Shown here: piece by piece, positions 48,936 to 60,639 of the stretch | How positions within the stretch are numbered: the first letter of the stretch is position 1 | Layout of the letters: every line of letters begins with the position of its first letter | Origin: Dicaeum eximium | Lineage: Eukaryota > Chordata > Aves > Passeriformes > Dicaeidae | DNA: 64,000 bases | Assembly (NCBI GenBank): GCA_013396995.1 | Contig: VWZP01005802.1 | Coordinates: 1-64,000 of the forward strand | Direction of reading: 5' to 3' | Made by a program: the position numbers and the translations under genes | Notes under the pieces: generated by a model | Database searches by the model: none | Seen by the model: only the letters and a program-made list of their open reading frames with translations | What the model was told of the DNA's origin: nothing

Positions 48936-51900
48936 ATACAGGGTCCTCCTTTTTACCTGACATTAGGCAACAACAAAAAATCCTACTGACTAAATGGTGT
49001 AAATGGCATGAAAATCCTGAGATATACTAAAAAGATCTACCTGCACACATTGATTATTTTTTGGCAGGGATTTCTGCCTCTCTACTTTCACATTTGATTC
49101 CTGTCACCAAAATCAAGACTTCCTGTTGTCAAACCTGCCTCTATGGACAGTGAGGTCCTTTGCCATAGCTGATCACCTGCATGCCAGCTGAAGGGCTCAT
49201 CCCACAGTGCCTGAACCTCTGCAGTGCTCCTGTTCCCATGGCTAGGATGAGCCCAGACAGTTACACAGAGAGCTGTGCTGTACAGGCACAGAACAGGCAC
49301 AGCCTCTCCTTCCTGGTGTCCACTGCCCTTAAAACTGTCAGTGAGTTTTGAAATTTGACTTTCTCCTGCTCTGCCCCTCTGTGAGTAGGGAAGGACAGCA
49401 GCCTGCAAGAAATACAGTGAAGATTGTTTCTGGATGAGAACTGTAAATTCTTTGTCTGACCAGTTCCCTCTGAAACCAACCAACTCGGACTAATTAAATC
49501 TCAATTCCTTGTGGAATTCAGATAAGGTTTGGGTCTCTCTGTTCTATATCTAACACTACTCCAACTAGTTTTGCATTTTTTTTGAAAGTTCAGGGTGTTC
49601 TCATACCATCTCAGAGCTCATGCACCTGTCATAACTTCTCATCACAAATATATTATTCTGATGGGTTTCAGAACAGGTGTTTGAACTCCAGAAGTCTTCA
49701 AATCAAGTTTCAGCTGTATCTAAGGAGCACCATAAAGAACTCAGAAGAGAGGCAGGACCAACTGTTGTGTGGTGCCACCACAGCCAAATCACTCCAGCAG
49801 GACTAGTCTTGACCAGTGTGGACTGTTATGTTCCATTTGAGGCCAATCTTTGGGGTCAAGGATGAAACTAGGAGAGTTTAGGAGATATGAAACAAATATA
49901 AAAGTAACATCACTTATAAACTTTGAGGAGAGGCCCATGAAAGTGATGAAGGTTCTTCAGGGTCCAAAAGCATTTCAGTATTTAGAAGAACCAGATGAAG
50001 AGCAAAACAATGAAGAAAGGGACTTTAGTAAGAGCCACCTTAGGATGACATTTTCTTTTATGGGGTTTAATGCTTTTGTATTTGCCCTTATCTCTATTTT
50101 CTAAGGCAACTGTTCATATGTGGTTAAAGAATAGGAAAAAAAGACCATAAAAATATCCATAATCTTTCACAAGTAATCTTAATTTGAAAATATCCCCTTC
50201 CCATAAACAATACATCTGAAGGAATTAATCTAGATGTCATCTTCTTTTGGCAGCAGATTTGGTCATTGACTCCCAGAATGCAAATAATGCAAAAAAAGAT
50301 AGACTTCAATGCTAGGACAAAAAGGAATATAAGGAAATGAAGAGTTAAATATTAATAAAAAGAGTGCAGGAAAGATTAAATAGTCTTTGAGAGCAGCCTA
50401 GAGGTTGACAGATTTTGCTGAGAAATCTTGGTGACCAGGAGGGTGGCGGGCACAGGGCAAAGTGCAGGGACAGAGGTTTGGTTCTCAGTCCTGCCCTCCT
50501 GTGTGACTGACAGAGATCCACCAGGACCCACAGTTTTGTGCTGGCTGAGGTTCACCTTATGGAAGGAAGGACTCCTTCCCCATTTATAATGTCAGCTAAT
50601 ATGGTATAAACTCCTCTACCACAATCCTCCTTTCAATCCTCCTTTCCTTTGCATTTAAGACGGAAATGTATCTGCCACTGAGTGAGAGCAATGGGAAAGA
50701 GCAAGCCCTGTAGGATGAGAGCAGAGGGGGTTAGGAAGGCAAAGAGAGGTGTTGCTTTGCTTTGGGCTCTGAAGTCCTGGGGACAGTCCTGTTGGGGCTG
50801 CCAGAAGCTCTCGTTGCTCCATCAATTAATGTCCCTTTCTCCTCTGAGAGGTCAGGGGAGCATCTCCTGCAGTAAACTTCTCAGCTATTTCTATGAAGAC
50901 AAGGCTTTATTCTGACTTGGACTTCCCTTCTGCTCTGATAAACCCTTCCATGAGCTCCAGGATTAACTCTGCTGCTCACTCCCATGAACAGCCAGACACC
51001 ATACAGGCTGGAGTGATCCCAGAATTCTCTGAGAGTATGCTTTCTGTTTGTCACTCACCAGTGATGAAGAATCAACACCACCCTGTTCAAGAGTACAAAT
51101 ATTTATGCTATTCTGACTGTAAGACCCCAGGTTGCCAAATATTTCATAATTTCATGAAGTATGTAGCATACAAAGCTATTCACCTCCTGATTTCCATCAG
51201 CTTATAGAGCATCAATATTTTAGGTACATGAGGAGTCCTCCACATCTTCATGAAGCCACTCTGACACTAATCCAATGGCTTTTGAGCAGTGTTGTGCTCC
51301 CCCTAGTTCAAGTTCATAACCATCATAAAAAACCACAGTAGCAGAAATTTTTCCTCTGCATCAAAGTTGAGACTAATTTCACTGGTGAGATTGCAAAATA
51401 GTTAGGTGAGGGTGCACTAGGACAAACTGTAAATGACAGAAGACAGATTGGGGAATTAGGCTGTTTTCCTTCCCGGGTCTTTCTCTGTCAAAGGCCTGTG
51501 CTGTACAGTGGGCACTATCTACATTCCAGGGAGCCACACCTTTCCAGGTGTTTCAGAGGCTGTGCACATCTTCTGACTCCTCTCTCCCAGCCCTCCAGGG
51601 TGCAGTCACACACACAAGGGCTTCAGGAGGGTCCCACCTCCTCCTGCAGTCCAGCTGTCCCTACCTTATCCATCTACAAACCACCATTTGGCACAGGATT
51701 GACCACTGGATTAATGTCAGTCAGATTAATGTGACAGAAGCCCAGCATGCATCAAGAACCTCCCAGAGTCTGAGACAAAAGGTTATAATCCCACAATCCT
51801 CACTGCCTGAATTCAGCCAGATCCTTGCACTGTGTATGGCACAGTCTCCTTGCTGATACCACTTTCTACTGTGTGTCTCTCAAGAGCTCTCCAACTAATT

Positions 51901-54900
51901 AATTATTTTGTTGATACACTAAACATGGTGGCAAATTCAGATCATTATGAGAAACATGTACTTTGTTTATTTTATGTAGCCTGAAATACTCTGTGGAAAT
52001 ACTTCCTATTCTCCTTCCTGTATTGCCACAGGAGTTCTGTACAGCTCTGATTTAGCCCTTTGATGGCACAGGGAATTCCTGCCAGCAAGTCTAACATCTG
52101 CCTGCATTTCTGTCTTTGCAGGATGTCTGTCATCTTCTCTTCCATGATAATTTTTTCAGGCATAAAAAGTTCACTGCTTCAGTTTCACACACGATTCTCC
52201 TGCAAAAGCCTCTGCTGCTCACCTGCCTCATGTCTGACAGAATTCTGGGGGAACCCTTTCTTTCCTGCCACTGACCTCATGCCACTTGTTTTGTTCTTTC
52301 CATCACGGAACCCTCTGTGAATGCACATTGTTGGTATGTCTCAGCTCTGATACCACAAACTGTATCAGATTTATCAGCACTTGTTTCAAATCTGTGCCTC
52401 TTGGTGGTCCCAGAAACCAGCAAGCCATGAGACATCAACCCTTGTGGGTCAATCTAACAAAATGTTACATTAAAAATTAAGATGCTGTAATTAGCACATG
52501 TGGTTAAGATTATGGTTATGTGGATTTTTTTTCTTGCTAGTTAACATTTATGCTTGGCTAATGGTCAGGGACTTTGGTCAGAATTGGAAAACAGGAAAGA
52601 TCTCTACAGGGAAGGATGTGCAATGTCCTCCCAGACACTCAGAGCACCCTAGCTGAAGTTGCCCCACAGTTTCCCTGTGCTGTGGTTAACTATGTGAATA
52701 AGTCTAAAAGGGACAGGGGTGTGACCTGGACACAGGGATTTTTTCTGGTTAATCTCAGAAAGAGTCTGGTTTGTGCATAATCCAGTAGAGAATTCATGTT
52801 GAGAACTCATGTCAACAACTTTCCAGCTACAATGTGTGCAATTTTGTATTGCATTTCCATTTTTCTTTATCTTATTCCCAGTTCCATGTATGACTTCCTG
52901 TGCTGGTGCATCCCCCCAGGTTGCTCCATGGTCTAAGAAATTCTTTTTAGGCCTCAGCCTTGATGAACTGCACCTGGGCTCAGCTCCTCCAGAGCTTATC
53001 AGAAACACAGTTCCCAGGAACCAGTCCTGTCTAATGAGTTCCTGTTTTTTAATTAATAACCTTGGAAAATTATTTTTCTTGCCTGAATAACAACACAAGT
53101 GCAATAATATTTTTGTTATTGAACCTTCAAAGAAAGTTACTGACCCAAATTGTAGCCAGATGGAAAATTTCCATGGCTAAAGCCAACTGTCTTGCACCCC
53201 TACAAACAGCCAAGGGCCCAAGGTGAGACCCTTTGAGAGCAGTGAAACCCTCCTGGACTGCAGCAAGCAGTGACTGGCAGATCCCTCTGAGAGGGGCTCT
53301 AAAGTTTGCTGTACTTACAGAACAGGCAAACAACATCAACAGATCCTGGACTGATCCCCACACTCCTCTGGGCTCAGACCTCTGCCCATTTAGAGGATGC
53401 AAAGTCACCCAGAGTGGGAACTTCCCTGAATTCAAAGGGAATTTTTCAGATACCTCGCAGACACCCTTTTGGTCTGTGTGCCTGCAAGTGGAGAGGGTGC
53501 TGCAAATGGACCATGCACGTGGCTCTCCTGGATTCTTAAGCACTTTAGGTTTATAAGAGAGGCCTGTAATAGAGTTACTGTTGGGGTGTAGTGAAGTCTA
53601 TATGAATCCTTCATTAAATTGTTTAACTTTAATGCTGTTTAACATTTAGGCATTAACTGTCAACCAAGACTGGGTCTCAGTTTAGCAAGGGGATCTACTC
53701 TGAACCTTTTGTATCAACAGGAATGTCTTCCCTATTCCTTTTTACCCTTTCCCTTTCCCACCCTTATCCCTGTCTTCCCCCATTCAGCCCACTGCCCCTT
53801 GGATATTTTTTTATTTTGGTCACAGATTGATAGATTTTACATTTGCTTTTTCTCTGTGTGAGCCTTTTCCATCTGCAATAAAGCTCCAAAGTCAATAGTT
53901 ACAGCAGCTGCACCCTAACTTTTAGGACATTCAGAGAAATGTGAGTTTGATCATCTCCATTTTCAGAGTGCCTGGACCATAATTTTATTTTCTGGAAGGA
54001 TTTTTTCAAACAACTTGCAAAACTTTTGTAGTGCAGCATCTGGTTTACAGACAATAATCAGCAATAGCACTGAAAAATTTTGCATACAGCCACCTTTTTA
54101 TTTAAGCTATAGCTGAGTTTCTGCAGTTTACCTCAACTCATACAATTATCTAATAATTCTTCTGATCTCTGTGAACCCTGGGAAAAGTTTCTTACACTTA
54201 GTTTGTTATCCTAACTTTTAAAATGAAATCAATAACACTTTCTTCAATGAGCAGCTTTTAAATGCAGGCATAGCTCTAAGCTTGGGAATTGTCTAATGAC
54301 TTCAAAGGAATTAAAAGGTGCTTAAGCACCTTGCTGAATTAATAACTAATTGCATTATAACTTCAGGAACAAACTTAGTTTAACTTGAAAGTTCAGTGTA
54401 GTTTATTCAAACTTCCTGTTACAGATGGACTGTTCAGGTCTGTATGAATAAACACAGTGGCAGAAACTGCAAATTAAAACTTGCATGAAGGAAAGAAGAC
54501 TAGCTCTAGAGATACAGGAAGAAGCTAGTCTAACACAATTTCAAAAGCTTATCCAAAAAAAATTGATGTTCTTTCCTTTATTCTTGCAAGCTGAAAGATT
54601 ATAAGGACTGACAGTATAAAATTACAAAGATAGGAGAAATGAATGAACTACTGGAAAGGAATGAAGGGTCTATTCAAAAGACAGTTCCTCTTGCTTTTCC
54701 TGCTGAAAAGGATTCTGTTACTTCTCATACACTGAAAATGCTGTAATTTTTCTCTTCTGCAATATCATGTGCAGAAGAAACAACCAAAAAACAGTTTTGA
54801 TGGTACTTGAACAGATTTCAAGAAGTCTTGCAGTGTGCTATGAATAGAAATACATTTGTTAACTGAGAGAGAGAAACAAGACATTTTTTCTTTGCCAAAC

Positions 54901-55056
54901 CCAGATAAAATGTAACCAAATTGCTGGACTGGTGGGATTACATTCTCTCCTCCTTCCTTGTTCCCAGGGACAATGGAAACTTTCTTCTACTGTAAAAGCT
55001 TTCTTTTTTTTTGGCTGAAATCATTATGAAAGATGCTGTTATTTTTTAAATCCATT

Positions 55057-55084
55057 AAAAAAAAAAAAAAAAGAAAAAAAAAAA
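55057..55084 (+). repeat. Poly(A) tract
   Basis: Sixteen A residues, one G and eleven A residues. No identifiable retroposed sequence precedes it. Confidence 0.9.
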
Positions 55085-56197
55085 GAAGGCTTTAATAGAA
55101 AACTTTAAACTGCGATGTTATGATAGGATTGTGCTTTTAACTCCTGTGAATGCTTAAGGAATTGACCTGGAATTGTCACTTCAAATAAGCATTTGCAGAA
55201 CCACATCTTTTGGTTCAGAATATGCTAATTCTTCTTGCATACTCATTTTGAGAAATAGCCATTTAAAACGAAGGGAAGATAACCCATTTAATTTCAATTG
55301 GTGCATGATCACAGGGCAGTAAGGCTTGGGCTAATTTAATCATTTTGATGAGCTTACATCCAAGATGAATATGGTTTATAAGAAAGAGCAAAGCTGAGTT
55401 TACAGCCACTATGTTAACTAAATTATTATTCACACATTATCCATCACTGCTGCAAATACACCACATCCTTCCTGTGCTGTTGAAGTCACCTGCTGTCTGA
55501 ATGCAGCTATCAAAGTCATGTGTTATTATGATATATGGTGCAGTAAGCTGGAAGACTTTCCACATAAATCAAAACAGCTAGAGATTTGCAAGTTAGCCTA
55601 GTTTACATCAGGGTCCCAACTTCCAAGAAATAAAATTATAAATATGTTTTTTCACCCTCTTGAAATGTTCCCAAAAGCAACTGGAGGAAAATGGTTTTCC
55701 ACTACTGAAGAAAAAGTGTGTGGACGCTGAGGGTGGATGGCAGAAGGCATCTAGGAAGGGGCAAAATTCTTTTAAAGCATCACTTTGTCATGATCAGAAC
55801 CTATCTGTGTATCCTGCAAAGGGCAGATAAGAAAGGCCTGTTAGGCTCCTCGTGTCTCTGAGGAATCTCTTTGTGAAGTCTATTCTTGTGTAACCACCTC
55901 ACCTGCTGCAGACAACCTTATATATATTTCTTTTCTGCAGAACTGGATCCCAGCATTTTTGCTCAGACAAGTTGTCAGCTGAATGAAAGGAAGGGTTATT
56001 ATCCATCTGAGTTGATGGAGCTGACATGTTCTGTGCTGCAGTAACTTCTCTTTGCTTCTCAGGGCTAAGTGAATTACATTGTGAGAGTTAACAAGTAAAT
56101 TATCTAGTTAGAGTATTTCTGGGGCTTCCATTAACCCAGGTTTCCCATGCAAGGACTTGAATCACTCCCTTGTAAGGAAGGAATATCCTTAATCTGG

Positions 56198-56260
56198 TAT
56201 CAGTGGGGCACTGAGGCTCAGAGAGTGAACAGCCTGGGTGTGTGCAGCGCTGCCCTCAGC
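56198..56260 (-). mobile_element. Possible MIR scrap
   Basis: ggcactgaggctcagagag followed by 'gtgtgcagc' resembles the reverse complement of the MIR core ('actgaggctcagagaggttaagt..ccaaggtcacacagc'). The match is short and could be chance. Confidence 0.3.
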
Positions 56261-56479
56261 TCTCTGAGTCACCCTGCAGCACCCACGTGTTTGGTGGCAC
56301 ACAGCAGGTCTGGCTGGGGGACAGGTTCATGCCTGTCTTGGTTTGAAAAGAAAGGTGTCTGCTAAGGAAGACAGGAGCCTCCCTTGAAATGGAAAATGTA
56401 AACTCCCCCACTCTGAATTATTATAATTTTGAAATTAAGGGGCTCTCAGGCAAAGATATAGGAGTAGGAATTACAATTC

Positions 56480-56485
56480 TTTATT
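56480..56485 (-). promoter_or_regulatory. AATAAA polyadenylation signal of the solo LTR
   Basis: Complement of tttatt, placed about 145 bp before the 3' end of the LTR, where LTR poly(A) signals normally lie. If the LTR promoter were still active, this could terminate its own transcript. Confidence 0.65.
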
Positions 56486-56812
56486 AGGGAAGAAAAATAA
56501 AAATAAAATTTTAAAAAATGTAGTAATACAAAATAACACTGACAGAGTCAGAATATGACCTGGCACCCTGTGGGTCAGGGTGTTGGTGGCAGTGCCATTA
56601 AATGGTGGCTGCTCCTCCTGCAGTGACAGATGTGGTTCTGCTGGAGCAGGGATCCTGTAGAAGGGTGTAGGTTTCCTCTGAAGGTNGGTTTCCTCTGAAG
56701 GTTCAGTGGTGGTGTAGATGGGCCTGGTCTTCTTCTGGGAATCCAGTGGAGAAGAAAGCTGCTCTTCTGGGAATCCAGCAGGAAAAGGCTGCCTGTGGTG
56801 TTCCAATCCTCA

Positions 56813-56822
56813 GATTATATCC
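56813..56822 (-). promoter_or_regulatory. TATA-like box of the solo LTR
   Basis: GGATATAATC on the minus strand, in the U3 region, 330 bp upstream of the AATAAA signal. Position fits an LTR promoter. Activity is not shown by the sequence. Confidence 0.5.
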
Positions 56823-56861
56823 GGGTAGGAATGCTTGGCTCCTCCCCCTGGGTGGAGCATC

Positions 56862-56903
56862 TCCCAATGGGATGTAATTTCATCATTCCCAATGGGATGT
56901 AAT
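56862..56903 (-). promoter_or_regulatory. 17-bp direct repeat in LTR U3, period 25
   Basis: tcccaatgggatgtaat occurs at 56862-56878 and again at 56887-56903, identical over 17 bp. Its centre lies about 65 bp upstream of the TATA-like box on the LTR sense strand, where retroviral enhancer or CCAAT-type repeats lie. On the minus strand the unit reads ATTACATCCCATTGGGA. Confidence 0.8.
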
Positions 56904-57081
56904 ATCAGTCATGCAGTGAGACACAATGGCCCATGGACAGAAGAAATTTCCCAGAGGAAGGATTGGCTGTGGAAGATATAAAGAAAACTGCCCAATTAAC
57001 AGAAGATAACTGCTGCACCTCTAACAGATGGGAATAGAATATACACACACCCACCCACACCTTGCAACCCAGGACAATGCC

Positions 57082-58639
57082 TCAGCATGCCCCAGCACAT
57101 GTGGGCAGCTCCCTTTTTCCTTGATAGCAAGGCTCACACAGAATTCCTGTCAGATCCCAGAGAACCTGGGCAGATGACAAAAGAGCAGGATTAAGGATGA
57201 AACTCCACACGTAACAGAAAGGTTTGCTAAAAATGGCTTGGGGATAAACCTAGGCAGTGTGACCAGAGTCCCCTTGACTGAAGATGGATTTGCAAGGCTT
57301 GTTAGGAGCTCTGGGTTTGAACACTACCCTGATTGTCCTGACCTTCTGTCGTCTCTGAAATCTTAGACTACAATGTCCAGCCTGGGTCCTTACTGAGCCC
57401 CTAGGAAAGGTGTGTCACAAAGCCACATTTCAGGCTTGTCACATAAACAGCACCAATGATCTTCTGTCATAAAACAAGCTGATGAGACCTGGTGCCAAGG
57501 TCAGAACTTGGGAGTTACAGGCTGCTTCAAGAAAGGTGTTGGGGACTTCAGCCTCTCTTAAAAGCTGCAGAGAGTACCAAACGAGGATCAGAGATCTTCG
57601 GGACACTGCAGAATAGTAAGAGAGGCTCAGTACTGAGACCAAATCACAAATAACCTGTGCAACACCACAACTTGTCCATCTGGGAGCCCACCGGTAAACA
57701 TTAATCTCTCCTTGCAGCAGTTAAGTATTTTTTAAAAAATTAGTTTGCTTTTTGTTTTTATCCACAATTATCTTTGGCTGTATACCTGAAAAAATGGTTT
57801 AGGACTGGTTTCATTTTCTCAAAATATCTTTTCATGAACCAACTATATTATTAAGAGAGGAAAGAATGTTCTGCAAACATCCTTTGGAAACAAAGATGTG
57901 CAAAGTGTTTTATCTATTTCTTTTAAGAACAATGGAATTAAAAATGTGGATGGACTTTTAACCCCCTTCAGGACTGAAACACTGACAAAGCCATATGGGA
58001 AACCTACTCAATAGAATATCTGTGGATAAATGAAAGAATTCTGTTTTTTGAAGCTTCTTATTCTTAACACTAAATTCCATTTCACAAGGCATACATACAC
58101 GCATCTCTAAAGCATTACCCAAAAAATCCTCTTAACACTGCAACAGCTTTCATCTCTCTGCTTTCTGCAGAGACTAATCCATACCTACAGAAACAAGGGA
58201 CCTTTTGTTCAGCTCCATTCTTAGGACATTTTTTGTTACATTTTTCCTCTGTAGAAGCATAACAGAGTAAAGGCTAATATGGGCCTAAGGAAGCAAATAC
58301 AAAGGCAGGCTTACATTCAACGTGTGAATCTCGACTCAAAGGAGGATTGGATAGGCATGATGATATTATCCATCTGTAGTTAATACATTTCTTTCTATGA
58401 TAATGTGTTTGTAGCTCTGATTATCTGCTCGGGCTGGCCCTAGAATCACAATGAAAGAATAAATTGAATCCGGAGTAATAGTGCTGTCTAAGTCACATCT
58501 ATATTAGTAAATTGAGTATTTCCAGGGCCAATTTATGGTACCAAGGTGAGCTAGCATAGACTGGCCCCAATTTCTTCCACCTTCAAAGCAAGGTGTCTGT
58601 CAACCAACAGAGATGCTGGGACCAGTTTCCAGCCCCATT
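57082..58639. other. Unique stretch, no gene seen
   Basis: Nothing recognised except a structured segment at 58370-58560 with GATA-like and TAAT motifs that could be regulatory. No frame above 70 codons with an ATG. Confidence 0.5.
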
Positions 58640-58695
58640 AACCACTCACCTGCACTGGGATTTGAGCCAGTAGCACTTAACCATGAGGCAAAGCC
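58640..58695 (-). mobile_element. Possible tRNA-derived SINE (MIR-like) relic
   Basis: On the minus strand, tggttaagtgct resembles an A-box and GGCTCAAATCCC a B-box of MIR, but only about 10 bases separate them where about 35 are expected. So this is a deleted SINE relic or chance, and not a tRNA gene. Confidence 0.33.
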
Positions 58696-60426
58696 ACCCC
58701 AGGGACCATCCTGGGCTCCCGAGAAGAAATGCCAAAATGCAGCATCTGAGGGTGTTCCTGGCCTGGTGTAATTTATGTCTCTATATCTGCTTATGCTAGG
58801 CTGCTCACCTGTGCCTGGGAAAGGTGCTGAGGACAAAGTTTTTGTTGTGTGTGTGTGACACAGATTTATTGTGCAAAATGTGGGAAGATTTCTGGGAGCT
58901 TTTTCTTTCCTTCCCACTGCTATTTCTTTCAGTGCACTGTGTATTATCTCACATGGTTCTGGCTGCTCTTAGGGTCAAAGATAACCAGGTAACCTTGAGG
59001 AAAGGTTATGAGGACCACTGGTATTCAGATTAAAATGCTTCAGGCCAGTATCCTTATCAAGGACTTTTGGTGCATGTTTCCTGTTCATTTCAGTGCCCTT
59101 CCAGACAAATGGGGATTTTCCACAGCTCATTTAACAGGATGTATAATTCACTGGTGAGCTACACACCACCCCATCTGTGCCAGCCCACAGAGCAGAAGGG
59201 CTGGGATAGCCCCCAGCTACAGAGCCCTGCTCGTGGAGCAGCATCATTCACATCATTCCCAAGCTCCTGGCTCACATGCCTGGCCTGCCAGCTGACTCAG
59301 AGGCTTGCACACATGTGCCCATTAAAACCAGAGTAAACTGGTCATCTCCAGCTCATTATAACTTTGTTTCTTATGTTTGTTTTTCCTTATGGCTGATTTC
59401 TGTTTCAGATCCAGAATCTGCCTGGGGTCAGTGGTCAGTGCTGATAGAGCAGCAGCTGTCTTCCCCAGAAGACCTATGTGTGGAAATTGGTGATTGACTT
59501 TTTTAATTGAGCTACAAAAACTTCATGAATACTTCAGCTGTCTTATTCCCAGGTGTCTTCTTCCTTGTTCTCTGAAATTCAGGTTGTGTCCTCCCTGCTT
59601 GTGGATCACTCTTTTTTTACATGCCACTTCATACAGAGATGCCTTGAACCCAGTCATGTTTCTTGCTGCAGCTGCAAGATAAATAATAATCATATTTTAC
59701 TCTTTCAGAATTTAGACTTCTGTTATTTGTGACCAATTTTACACTCAGATGGGGCTTTAATATATCAATGTTTTAAAATTCATAAAGCTTTGGAGATGGA
59801 ATGACTTTGTGCATATCCTATGTGTCAGAGTCATATATATAAAATAATTTTTATTAAAACTTAACCTTGGCTTAAATACATCCTGGATAAAGGTTGTCTC
59901 AGAAGCATGTATCCATTCCATGCATCAGGAGCAGGAGAGAGAGGGTGCTGGCTATTTTCCCAGGTGCAAAACAAATGATGCCATAAGACTCTGCTCCCTT
60001 CCAAAGGGGCACTGATCCTTCTTTCCTTTCAAGTCACTCCCTGCTTGCTTTGACCTTCCTTAAGTGTCTCCTTTTATTGCTCTTTTTTTTTTCTCCAGCT
60101 GGAGAATTGTTGGAGTAAAATCTGACCTCAATGATTCATCCAAGGCCACAAAATGAATAGGCTCTTTATGAAAAACCAAAGATGAGGACACAGCTCCATG
60201 TCTCTGTCCCAGGCAGATGGCTGAGGTCATTCTGCTTGTCCTGTGGCCAACTTCAGTGGCAAACTTTGGTCCAGTGCACACTCATATGTGCTCACATACA
60301 GGTACACATTATTCCCCTGCTTGCTGGCACACTGCAGCTTTCTTCAGGCTAATGTTGATGTAAAATCAAAAACTGGAAGCTAGAGCAGCAGAAAATTTTC
60401 CTGTTCTGTAGATCCTGGTAAGTGCC
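58696..60426. other. Unique stretch, no gene seen
   Basis: No gene, transposon or structured repeat recognised. Short overlapping frames only. Confidence 0.5.
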
Positions 60427-60639
60427 CACAGAAGAACTTCCTTAGTGTGAGGATGACCTGGCACTGGAACAGATTGCCCAGAGAAGTTGTGGAGTCTCTC
60501 CCTCACTGGAGATATTCCAGAACCATCTGGACATAATCCTATTCCATGTGCTCCAGGGTGATCCTGCTTGGGCAGGGAGGTTGAACCAGATGACCCCACT
60601 GTGGCTCCGTCCATCCTGACCCATTCTGGGGTTCTGTGA
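60427..60639 (+). mobile_element. CR1 LINE 3' UTR end
   Basis: The text agaacttccttagtgtgagg, atgacctggcactggaacag, attgcccagagaagttgtgg, agtctctccctcactggaga, then 'ttgggcagggaggttgaacc', 'agatgaccccactgtggct' and the terminal 'cattctggggttctgtga' runs in the CR1 3' UTR order. This version (agatgaccccactgtgg) is a different CR1 subfamily from the copies at 2852 and 23575 (agatgatctttaa). About 215 bp survive. Confidence 0.93.

Larger units (their letters stand above)
48936..56328. other. 7.4 kb unique stretch
   Basis: No gene or transposon recognised apart from a possible MIR scrap at 56198. Frames up to 151 codons (52649-53104 minus, TTG start) overlap others on the opposite strand. A 16-A run followed by G and 11 A residues lies at 55057-55084. 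A pyrimidine-rich stretch is at 53720-53800. Confidence 0.5.
56334..57076 (-). mobile_element. Complete solo LTR of a passerine endogenous retrovirus
   Basis: A 743-bp LTR in minus orientation. On the minus strand it opens TGTCCTGGGTTG (57076) and closes CAAACCAAGACA (56334), giving inverted TG..CA termini. A TATA-like GGATATAATC lies at about 56813-56822, and an AATAAA polyadenylation signal at 56480-56485, so U3 is about 255 bp, R about 330 and U5 about 145. U3 contains a 17-bp direct repeat 25 bp apart. There is no internal retroviral sequence between two LTRs: the element was reduced by LTR-LTR recombination. The minus frame 56471-56806 is chance coding within the LTR. A shorter, more diverged relative lies at 27249. 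Family name not assigned. Confidence 0.92.
56329..57081. repeat. 5-bp target-site duplication flanking the solo LTR
   Basis: ATGCC occurs immediately before the LTR (56329-56333) and immediately after it (57077-57081). A perfect 5-bp duplication is the footprint of retroviral-type integrase. With five bases expected by chance only about once in a thousand, it confirms the LTR boundaries chosen from the TG..CA ends. Confidence 0.9.

Noticed and set aside
52649..53104. 151-codon minus frame
   Set aside because: TTG start, opposite-strand frame 52809-53090 covers it, no motif.
53127..53543. 138-codon minus frame and the opposite 107-codon frame 53233-53556
   Set aside because: Mutually overlapping on opposite strands, no family resemblance.
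27249..57076. The two related LTRs as the ends of one provirus
   Set aside because: 29 kb apart, unequal divergence, no gag, pol or env between them, and the 56334 copy has its own target-site duplication on both sides.
58657..58688. tRNA-like A-box and B-box on the minus strand
   Set aside because: Spacing of about 10 bases is far too short for a tRNA gene, and no cloverleaf can be drawn.
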